Shown here: one piece after another, positions 6,224-11,102 of the stretch
Layout: each line of letters opens with the position of its first letter
Position numbering within the stretch: the stretch's first letter is position 1
The notes under the pieces: generated by a model
What the model was told of the DNA's origin: nothing
The model's database searches: none
Seen by the model: only the letters and a program-made list of their open reading frames with translations
Made by a program: the position numbers and the translations under genes
From: JAWWPY01 sp964412845
GTDB lineage: Bacteria; Actinomycetota; Actinomycetes; Streptosporangiales; Streptosporangiaceae
DNA length: 11,102 nucleotides
Direction of reading: 5' to 3'
NCBI GenBank assembly: GCA_964412845.1
Contig: CAYPQM010000192.1
Span: 1 to 11,102, forward strand

Positions 6224-6243
6224 AGTCCTGCGGTGTGCTCGCG

Positions 6244-6543
6244 CTACTTCTTCTTCGCGGCGAGCTTCTTGTCGCCGTTGACGACCGCCTTGAAGTCCGC
6301 GCCGGCCCGGAACTTGGGCACGGATGTCCGCGGCACCTTGATGGTGGCACCGGTCGACGGGTTGCGTGCTGTGCGAGCCGGGCGGACGGCCTTCTCGAAG
6401 ACACCGAACCCGGTGATCGCGACCTTGTCTCCCTTGGCCACCGTCAGCTGGATGGTGTCCAGCACTGCGTTCACGGCCTCGGTCGCGGTCTTCTTGTCCC
6501 CCAACCGTCCAGAGATCGCATCGATCAGGTCACGCTTGTTCAT
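6244..6543 (-). CDS. hup: Nucleoid-associated protein HU
   Basis: A 99-residue histone-like DNA-bending protein acting as a dimer. MNKRDLIDAISGRLGDKK is the canonical N-terminus, ITGFGVFEKAV (43-53) the central signature, and RPARTARNPSTGATIKVP (54-71) the DNA-grasping arm with the intercalating Pro in RNP (60-62). The C-terminus is a short LAAKKK. The ATG at 6541-6543 was chosen over an ATG 48 bases upstream because it starts exactly at the family N-terminus and has AGGAG (6551-6555) seven bases ahead. At this leuCD-adjacent locus mycobacterial HupB and Streptomyces HupS carry a long Lys/Ala-rich tail; here it is absent, with no tail remnant between the stop and the terminator. It has its own promoter in the gap after leuD. 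Confidence 0.97.
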   Translation of the reverse strand: MNKRDLIDAISGRLGDKKTATEAVNAVLDTIQLTVAKGDKVAITGFGVFEKAVRPARTARNPSTGATIKVPRTSVPKFRAGADFKAVVNGDKKLAAKKK

Positions 6544-6555
6544 CACATCACTCCT

Positions 6556-6607
6556 GCGGTTCCCCCACGGGAGGTCGCGCGGACAGGGCACCCGGAACCG
6601 CGACCTC
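6556..6607 (-). promoter_or_regulatory. hup mRNA leader with two mutually exclusive hairpins
   Basis: On the minus strand GAGGTCGCG (6607-6599) can pair with CGCGACCTC (6579-6571), a perfect 9-bp stem covering most of the predicted leader. Alternatively GCGGTTCC (6601-6594), which shares three bases with the first arm, can pair with GGAACCGC (6563-6556), directly next to the AGGAG ribosome site at 6551-6555. The two stems cannot form together. The pairing is visible; any regulatory role is inferred. Confidence 0.45.
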
Positions 6608-6618
6608 TGACCTGCCCG

Positions 6619-6647
6619 AAATTAGGCGATGCAGCGCCCGGAAACAA
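6619..6647 (-). promoter_or_regulatory. Predicted hup promoter (TTGTTT - 17 bp - TAATTT)
   Basis: On the minus strand TTGTTT (6647-6642) and TAATTT (6624-6619) are separated by exactly 17 bp, in an AT-rich island that stands out in this GC-rich DNA. Transcription would begin near 6612, giving a leader of about 69 nt before the hup ATG. This fits a housekeeping sigma factor promoter, though each hexamer matches consensus at only three positions. Confidence 0.5.
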
Positions 6648-6649
6648 CC

Positions 6650-6716
6650 ACCACCGCTTAAAATCCCGGCGTGTCGGGCCGCGAAGGCCCCGAAATCCGC
6701 CCCGCGGAAGGATTTC
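6650..6716 (-). terminator. Possible leuCD terminator hairpins
   Basis: Immediately at the leuD stop, on the minus strand, GAAATCC (6716-6710) pairs with GGATTTC (6698-6692) around an 11-nt loop. A second imperfect stem, TCGGGGCC with GGCCCGA, follows, then an AT-rich ATTTTAA stretch. Together they could end leuCD transcription before the separate hup promoter. The T-rich run is short, so read-through is possible. Confidence 0.4.
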
Positions 6717-7332
6717 AGCCGACCTGGACCGCAGTCGGCAGCCACTGCGCCCGGCCGCGCTCGAAGCTGGTGATCTCGTCAGCGTGCTGCAAGGTCAGCG
6801 AGATGTCGTCGAGTCCCTCCATCAGCCGCCACCTGGTGTAATCGTCGATCTCGAACCCAAAGACGAGCGCCGGGGACGCCCCGTCGGGCCGCCCGGCCCG
6901 CACCTCGCGGGCGGCCAGGTCCACGGTGACGACACAGTCCGGGTCCGCGTCGGCGGCGTCCTGCAACGCGCTGACCGCATCCGCGGGCAGGCGCACCGGA
7001 AGCAGCCCTCCCTTTGTTGCGTTATTACGGAAGATGTCGCCGAAACGCGCTGATATGACGGCCCGGAAGCCGTAGTCGGTGAGCGCCCACACCGCGTGCT
7101 CGCGTGATGACCCGATGCCGAAATCCGGCCCGGCGATCAGCACCGTCGCGCCGTCCGCCGCGGGCTGATTCAGCACGAACTGCGGATCGGCCCGCCAGGC
7201 GGCGAACAGCCCATCGGCAAAACCGGCGCGGCTGACCCGCTTCAGGTACTCCGCGGGAATGATCTGGTCAGTGTCCACATTGCTACGCCGCAGCGACACG
7301 GCACGGCCGCTATGGGTGACGAAGGGCTCCAT
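6715..7332 (-). CDS. leuD: 3-isopropylmalate dehydratase small subunit LeuD
   Basis: The swivelling-domain subunit of isopropylmalate isomerase; with LeuC it converts 2-isopropylmalate to 3-isopropylmalate in leucine synthesis. The 205 residues match the family. Conserved elements are SNVDTDQIIPAEYLK (17-31), AGPDFGIGSSREHAVWAL (67-84) and the substrate-contacting FGDIFRNNATKGG (97-109). The ATG at 7330-7332 has GAGAGGA upstream and gives the standard N-terminus MEPFVTHSG. The gene starts 21 bp after the leuC stop, so both subunits come from one message. No unusual residue was noticed. Confidence 0.97.
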   Translation of the reverse strand: MEPFVTHSGRAVSLRRSNVDTDQIIPAEYLKRVSRAGFADGLFAAWRADPQFVLNQPAADGATVLIAGPDFGIGSSREHAVWALTDYGFRAVISARFGDIFRNNATKGGLLPVRLPADAVSALQDAADADPDCVVTVDLAAREVRAGRPDGASPALVFGFEIDDYTRWRLMEGLDDISLTLQHADEITSFERGRAQWLPTAVQVG

Positions 7333-7353
7333 GGGGCTGCATTCCTCTCAAGG

Positions 7354-8781
7354 TCACAGGTCGGCCGGGGCGGTGAGGCGGCCGGTGATCGCCGTGGCCG
7401 CCGCGACCTGGGGCGACACCAGATGCGTGCGCGCGCCCTTGCCCTGGCGGCCCTCGAAGTTGCGGTTGGACGTGGACGCGCTGCGCTCACCAGGGCCCAT
7501 GGTGTCCGGGTTCATGCCCAGGCACATGGAACAGCCCGCCGACCGCCACTGCGCCCCGGCCGTGGTGAACACGCCGTCGAGGCCGTCGCGCTCGGCCGCC
7601 GCCTTGACCTCCATCGAGCCCGGCACGACCAGCATCCGGACACCATCGGCGACCTTCCGGCCGCGGAGCACGTCGGCGGCGGCGCGCAGGTCTTCCAGAC
7701 GGCCGTTCGTGCACGATCCGACGAACACGGTATCCACCCGGATATCGGTCAGCGGCGTTCCGGGCCGCAGGTCCATGTAGCGCAGGGCGCGCTCCGCCGA
7801 CGCGCGGGCGCCGGGGTCAGCCATGGACTCCGGGTCCGGCACGACCGAGGCCAGCGGCGCGGCCTGGGCCGGGTTGGTGCCCCAGGTCACGAACGGGGTG
7901 AGAGCAGCCGCGTCCACGGTGACCTCGCGGTCGAACACGGCGCCGGGATCGGTGGGCAGCGATCGCCAGTAGTCGAGCGCCGCCTGCCACTCACCGCCGC
8001 GGGGGGCGTGCGGGCGGCCCTCCAGGTAGCTGAACGTGGTGTCGTCCGGCGCGATCAGGCCGGCTCGCGCACCCGCCTCGATCGACATGTTGCACACGGT
8101 CATCCGGCCATCCATGGACAGACCCCGGATCGCCTCGCCGCGGTACTCGATCACGTGCCCGACTCCGCCGCCGGTGCCGATCTGCGCGATGACCGCCAGG
8201 ATCAGGTCCTTCGCGGTCACCCCGAAGGGCAGCGCGCCGGTCACGTTCACCGCCATCTGCGCGGGCTTGGCCTGCGGCAGGGTCTGGGTCGCCAGGACGT
8301 GCTCCACCTCGCTGGTGCCGATCCCGAAGGCCAGCGCGCCGAAGGCGCCGTGCGTGCTGGTGTGTGAGTCGCCGCAGACGATCGTCATGCCCGGCTGGGT
8401 CAGGCCCAGTTGCGGGCTGATGACGTGCACGATGCCCTGCCCGGCGTCCCCCATCGGGAAGAGCCGGATGCCGAATTCGGCGCAATTCTTGCGCAGCGCC
8501 TCAACCTGAACGCGGGACACCGGGTCGGTCACCGGGCTGCCGGGGCCGACCAGCGGCAGGCCCGGGCCGGTGACGCCAGACGTCGGCACGTTGTGGTCCT
8601 CGGTCGCGATGGTCAGGTCGGGCCTGCGCACGCCACGGCCCGCCAGCCTCAGCCCGTCGAACGCCTGCGGGCTGGTCACCTCGTGCACCAGGTGCAGGTC
8701 GATGTAGAGCAGATCGGGCTCGCCGTCGGCACTGCGCACGACACGCGAGTCCCAGATCTTCTGCGCGAGCGTACGTCCCAT
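7354..8781 (-). CDS. leuC: 3-isopropylmalate dehydratase large subunit LeuC
   Basis: The [4Fe-4S] aconitase-family subunit of isopropylmalate isomerase, partner of LeuD. Of 475 residues, cluster ligands are Cys357 (VGSCTNGR) and Cys417/Cys420 (GCSMCLGMNPD). Other family motifs are TIATEDHNVPT (57-67), DPVSRVQVEALRKNCAEFGI (86-105), VCGDSHTSTHGAFGALAFGIG (135-155) and SNRNFEGRQG (438-447). A Gly/Pro-rich stretch at about 69-83 replaces the usual short link after NVPT. The start MGRTLAQKIWD was chosen because it is the family N-terminus and GAAAGGGG (8796-8789) lies seven bases ahead; an ATG at 8830-8832 adds 17 non-homologous residues. Divergent from ndgR, whose product is a known regulator of leuCD in Streptomyces, so leucine-responsive control is expected. 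Confidence 0.97.
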   Translation of the reverse strand: MGRTLAQKIWDSRVVRSADGEPDLLYIDLHLVHEVTSPQAFDGLRLAGRGVRRPDLTIATEDHNVPTSGVTGPGLPLVGPGSPVTDPVSRVQVEALRKNCAEFGIRLFPMGDAGQGIVHVISPQLGLTQPGMTIVCGDSHTSTHGAFGALAFGIGTSEVEHVLATQTLPQAKPAQMAVNVTGALPFGVTAKDLILAVIAQIGTGGGVGHVIEYRGEAIRGLSMDGRMTVCNMSIEAGARAGLIAPDDTTFSYLEGRPHAPRGGEWQAALDYWRSLPTDPGAVFDREVTVDAAALTPFVTWGTNPAQAAPLASVVPDPESMADPGARASAERALRYMDLRPGTPLTDIRVDTVFVGSCTNGRLEDLRAAADVLRGRKVADGVRMLVVPGSMEVKAAAERDGLDGVFTTAGAQWRSAGCSMCLGMNPDTMGPGERSASTSNRNFEGRQGKGARTHLVSPQVAAATAITGRLTAPADL

Positions 8782-8857
8782 CGAGTTACCCCTTTCGGCG
8801 GGCCCGTGCTCCGTTGCGACACCGGGCGGCATCGCGGCGGGCCCTCGTCACCGCTTG

Positions 8858-8891
8858 CGTCTCGTCCTGTTGCATCTCACAGTCCGAGACG
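8858..8891. promoter_or_regulatory. Candidate NdgR operator in the leuC-ndgR divergent region
   Basis: Three copies of a TCTC half-site are present: CGTCTCG (8858-8864), ATCTCAC (8874-8880) and, inverted, CGAGACG (8885-8891). The outer pair forms a perfect 7-bp inverted repeat; the inner pair reads TCTC-N7-GAGA (8875-8889). The inner palindrome sits between the ndgR -35 and -10 and about 95 bp before leuC, as expected for a regulator controlling itself and leuCD. The palindromes are visible; binding by NdgR is inferred. Confidence 0.5.
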
Positions 8892-8898
8892 GCAGTAT
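8870..8898 (+). promoter_or_regulatory. Predicted ndgR promoter giving a leaderless mRNA
   Basis: TTGCAT (8870-8875) and CAGTAT (8893-8898) are spaced by 17 bp. The -10 box ends six bases before the ndgR ATG, so transcription is predicted to begin at the A of the start codon. No ribosome binding site precedes the ATG, which agrees with a leaderless message, a common arrangement in actinobacteria. Confidence 0.55.
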
Positions 8899-8904
8899 CG
8901 AACC

Positions 8905-9621
8905 ATGGACAACTCTAGCGGAGTCGGGGTACTGGACAAGACGGCTTCCGTGCTGAACGCACTCGAATCGGGGCCGGCCTCGCTCGCCCAACTGGTCCAG
9001 GCCACCGGCCTGGCCAGGCCGACCGCGCACCGGATCGCCGTGGCGCTTGAGCGGCACCGGCTGCTCGCGCGCGACACCCAGGGGCGGTTCATCCTGGGCC
9101 CCCGGATCGCCGAGCTCGCCGCCGCGGCCGGGGAGGATCGGCTACTGGCCATCGCTCAGCCGGTCCTCATCCAGCTCCGGGACCAGACCGGGGAGAGCGC
9201 GCAACTGTACCGCAGGCAGGCTGACGCCAGGATCTGCGTGGCCGCCGCGGAACGGGCCACCGGGCTGCGTGACACGGTGCCGGTCGGCGCCGCGCTGCCG
9301 ATGACGGCCGGGTCGGCCGCCCAGGTCCTGCTCGCCTGGGAGGAGCCGGACCGGATGCACCGCGGGCTGCGCGGCGCGAGGTTCACCGCGACCTCCCTCG
9401 CCCAGGTGCGCCGGCGAGGCTGGGCGGCCAGCGTGGCCGAGCGCGAGCTGGGTGTGGCGTCAGTGTCCGCCCCGGTGCGCGGCCAGGGCGGCAAGATCAT
9501 CGCGGCGGTTTCGGTCTCCGGGCCCATCGAGCGGCTCACCCGCTCCCCCGGCCGGCTGCACGCCGTCGCGGTGCTCGCGGCCGGCGAGCAGATCAGCGCC
9601 ACCCTGCGGCGCACCGGCTGA
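8905..9621 (+). CDS. ndgR: IclR-family transcriptional regulator NdgR (leucine biosynthesis control)
   Basis: A 238-residue IclR-type regulator. The N-terminal winged helix-turn-helix covers about 1-65, with VLDKTASVLNALESGPASL, the recognition region ATGLARPTAHRIAVALERH (33-51) and the wing DTQGRFILGPR. The C-terminal effector domain begins LAAAAGEDRLLAIAQPVL and includes TGESAQLYRRQ, ERATGLRDTVPVG, TAGSAAQVLLAWEEP and ASVSAPVRGQGGKIIAAVSVSGP. MDNSSGVGVLDK and the overall length match Streptomyces NdgR as I recall it. In Streptomyces NdgR, and in Corynebacterium the ortholog LtbR, controls leuCD and itself. Here it diverges from leuC by 123 bp, the conserved arrangement. Longer in-frame starts upstream run through leuC antisense and are rejected. 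The ATG lacks a ribosome site and is probably leaderless. Confidence 0.95.
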   Translation: MDNSSGVGVLDKTASVLNALESGPASLAQLVQATGLARPTAHRIAVALERHRLLARDTQGRFILGPRIAELAAAAGEDRLLAIAQPVLIQLRDQTGESAQLYRRQADARICVAAAERATGLRDTVPVGAALPMTAGSAAQVLLAWEEPDRMHRGLRGARFTATSLAQVRRRGWAASVAERELGVASVSAPVRGQGGKIIAAVSVSGPIERLTRSPGRLHAVAVLAAGEQISATLRRTG

Positions 9622-9773
9622 CGTGCTGGGCACATACTGATAGAGGCGATACTGATCTTGTGCGATCATGCCCGAAGGTCCCCCGCAGGCGGGACGGTGG
9701 CCTCTGACCGTCCCGTCGTGTCCGTGCGACGCTCGTTCACAGGCCACGCCCCCGGAAACGTGAGGTCGCGTCC
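9622..9773. other. ndgR-pntAA intergenic region
   Basis: These 152 bp hold a direct repeat ATACTGAT (9634-9641 and 9649-9656, 15-bp period) just after the ndgR stop. The repeats create -10-like CATACT and GATACT without a convincing -35. A strong hairpin follows (described separately), and GAGG at 9762-9765 serves as the pntAA ribosome site eight bases before ATG. Confidence 0.5.
9677..9715 (+). promoter_or_regulatory. Hairpin with competing partner ahead of pntAA (terminator or attenuator)
   Basis: CGGGACGGT (9690-9698) pairs perfectly with ACCGTCCCG (9707-9715) over an 8-nt loop. The same GGGAC (9691-9695) can instead pair with the upstream GTCCC at 9678-9682. There is no T-tract. It may simply end the ndgR transcript, or act as an attenuator in a pntAA leader; the sequence does not decide. 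Confidence 0.5.
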
Positions 9774-10961
9774 ATGAAAGTAGCCGTCGTTAAGGAGCGG
9801 ACCCCCGGCGAACGCCGGGTGGCCCTCGTCCCCGAGATGATCGCGCGGCTGCGTGACGCCGGGCTGGAAGTACTCATCGAATCAGGGGCCGGCGACGGTG
9901 CGTGGTTCGCCGACGGAGCCTACGCGGACGCTGGCGCGGCCGTGGTGAGCCGCGAGGAGCTGCTGTCCACCGCGGACCTCATCGTCATGGTCGGCAGGCC
10001 GGATGACCAGCTCACCGGCAGGCTCCGGCCGGGTCAGGCGATCCTGGGAATGCTCAACCCGCTGGCCGATCCCGGGCTGGCCGCCGCGCTCGCCGCCGCC
10101 GGGGTAACCGCGATCAGCCTGGACGGCCTGCCCCGCACGCTGCCCAGGGCCCAGGCGATGGATGCCCTGACCTCCCAGGCCAACGTGGCCGGCTACAAGG
10201 CGGTGCTGGTCGGCGCAGCGGCGTTCGGCCGGTTCTTCCCGCTGCTCATCACCGCGGCGGGCACCGCACGGCCCGCGAAGGTGCTCATCCTGGGCACTGG
10301 CGTGGCCGGCCTGCAGGCCATCGGCACCGCGCGCAGGCTCGGCGCGGTGGTCTCCGCCTACGATGTGCGGCCGCAGACCAAGGGTGAGGTGGAGTCGCTG
10401 GGGGCCACCTTCATCGAGCTCACGTCGGTGGGGCCGGCAGCCGGCGATGGTGGTTACGCCCGCGCGCTGAGCGACGAGGAACGCCTGGCCCAGCAGGCCG
10501 AGCTGACCGGCCACATCGCCCGGCATGATGTGATCATCACCACCGCCCAGGTGCCGGGGCGCAAGCCGCCCCTGCTGATCACGGACGGTGCCATCAAGGC
10601 CATGTCGGCCGGATCGGTCGTGGTGGATATGGCGGCGGGCCCGCTCGGCGGCAACGCGGCGGGCTCGGTGGCCGACCAGACCGTGGTGACCGAGAACGGG
10701 GTGACCCTGATCGGCGCGGGTAACCTGCCGGCCACCGTGCCCGGCGCGGCATCAGCTGCCTTCGCCCGTAATGTCAGCTCGCTGCTGCTGCACATGGTGG
10801 CCGACGGCGCGCTCGCCATCGATCCCTCCGACGACATCCAGGCCGGAGTTGTCATCACCCACGGCGGAGAAGTGATCCATCCCGCTACCGCGGCCCTGCT
10901 CGCCGCGGGCCAACGCACTGACAACCCTGCTGGCAACTCCGCTGGAGGTAGTGCCCAGTGA
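9774..10961 (+). CDS. pntAA: NAD(P) transhydrogenase alpha subunit part 1 (domain I, PntAA)
   Basis: The soluble NAD(H)-binding component (domain I) of proton-translocating transhydrogenase, which uses the proton gradient to reduce NADP+ with NADH. Of 395 residues, MKVAVVKERTPGERRVALVPEM is the alanine-dehydrogenase/PNT N-terminal signature. LPRAQAMDALTSQANVAGYKAV (123-144) is the mobile-loop region including the conserved Gln. ILGTGVAGLQAIGTARRLGA (172-191) is the NAD Rossmann motif and YDVRPQTKGEVESLGA (196-211) carries Asp197/Arg199. ITTAQVPGRKPPLLIT (255-270) is the second PNT signature. RQ/SQAN features distinguish it from alanine dehydrogenase, and the next gene encodes the membrane part, which settles the assignment. 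The split alpha subunit means a three-gene pntAA-pntAB-pntB system. It follows ndgR on the same strand, with its own ribosome site GAGG, and overlaps pntAB by four bases. Confidence 0.95.
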   Translation: MKVAVVKERTPGERRVALVPEMIARLRDAGLEVLIESGAGDGAWFADGAYADAGAAVVSREELLSTADLIVMVGRPDDQLTGRLRPGQAILGMLNPLADPGLAAALAAAGVTAISLDGLPRTLPRAQAMDALTSQANVAGYKAVLVGAAAFGRFFPLLITAAGTARPAKVLILGTGVAGLQAIGTARRLGAVVSAYDVRPQTKGEVESLGATFIELTSVGPAAGDGGYARALSDEERLAQQAELTGHIARHDVIITTAQVPGRKPPLLITDGAIKAMSAGSVVVDMAAGPLGGNAAGSVADQTVVTENGVTLIGAGNLPATVPGAASAAFARNVSSLLLHMVADGALAIDPSDDIQAGVVITHGGEVIHPATAALLAAGQRTDNPAGNSAGGSAQ

Positions 10962-11102
10962 CGCCGGAACTGCTCACCGACATTACGATTTTCGTGCTCA
11001 GCCTGCTGGTCGGCTTCGAGGTGATCAGCAAGGTGCCCGCCACCCTGCACACGCCGCTGATGTCGGGCGCCAACTCGATCCACGGGATCGTGCTGGTGGG
11101 CG
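10958..11102 (+). CDS. pntAB: NAD(P) transhydrogenase alpha subunit part 2 (membrane, PntAB), 5' part
   Basis: Only 48 codons are in the window before it runs off the right edge. GTG overlaps the pntAA stop (GTGA), with GGAGG at 10944-10948 nine bases ahead. The encoded N-terminus contains the hydrophobic helix ITIFVLSLLVGFEVI followed by SKVPATLHTPLMSGANSIHG, the highly conserved first segment of the transhydrogenase membrane domain (domain II). The complete protein is usually about 100 residues; pntB is expected just beyond the edge. Confidence 0.93.
   Translation, partial: MTPELLTDITIFVLSLLVGFEVISKVPATLHTPLMSGANSIHGIVLVG

Noticed and set aside
7312..8367. A 351-residue plus-strand frame opposite leuC
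   Set aside because: Arg/Gly/His-rich shadow of leuC with no domain.
8410..8904. N-terminal extension of ndgR to an ATG at 8410
   Set aside because: The extension is antisense to leuC and unrelated to IclR proteins; MDNSSGVGVLDK at 8905 matches the known N-terminus.
8782..8904. Leucine leader peptide or T-box ahead of leuC
   Set aside because: No leucine-rich short frame, T-box sequence or specifier-loop pattern is visible.
1..11102. Mobile elements, CRISPR arrays, tRNA or rRNA genes, defence or secondary-metabolite clusters
   Set aside because: None was seen. All intact genes are housekeeping or metabolic, composition is uniform, and the repeats are too short and local for CRISPR or insertion-sequence ends.

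Overview
The window is about 70% GC, densely coded, and has strong third-position G/C bias. It carries a gene set typical of Actinomycetota: cofC for coenzyme F420, an NdgR-type IclR regulator divergent from leuCD, HU next to leuD, and a three-subunit proton-translocating transhydrogenase. NdgR is full length (238 aa) and resembles the Streptomyces protein as I remember it, but the HU tail, the pnt genes and the gene order are not Streptomyces-like. I place the organism as a high-GC actinomycete and go no further.

Layout from left to right. A 5' part of thiL (minus) leaves through the left edge and diverges from a stand-alone Lrp/AsnC ligand-binding-domain gene (plus). cofC (minus) follows, divergent from a five-gene plus-strand group: plsC, gpsA, a lysine-less cystathionine-synthase-like gene, ddl and a small OB-like protein. 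That group ends in a strong 20-bp inverted repeat shared with convergent hup. hup, leuD and leuC lie on the minus strand. ndgR (plus) diverges from leuC and is followed by pntAA and the beginning of pntAB, which runs off the right edge.

The plus-strand group joins phospholipid synthesis (GpsA makes glycerol-3-phosphate, PlsC acylates lysophosphatidate) to peptidoglycan precursor synthesis (Ddl makes D-Ala-D-Ala). Between gpsA and ddl sits a 392-residue member of the Cys/Met-metabolism PLP family in which the Schiff-base lysine is serine and several other cofactor contacts are lost. It is the best candidate here for something undescribed: a probable pseudoenzyme translationally coupled to gpsA. 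LeuCD and NdgR form a leucine biosynthesis and control module, and the Pnt transhydrogenase may supply NADPH.

The non-coding DNA also has structure. There is a likely leaderless ndgR promoter with an operator-like palindrome between -35 and -10, a hup promoter followed by two mutually exclusive leader hairpins, competing hairpins ahead of pntAA, and two short tandem-repeat arrays around ddl. Compared with my memory of the M. tuberculosis locus, the cofC-to-ddl block looks inverted. No tRNA, rRNA, insertion sequence or CRISPR array was seen, and no gene-free stretch exceeds 300 bases.
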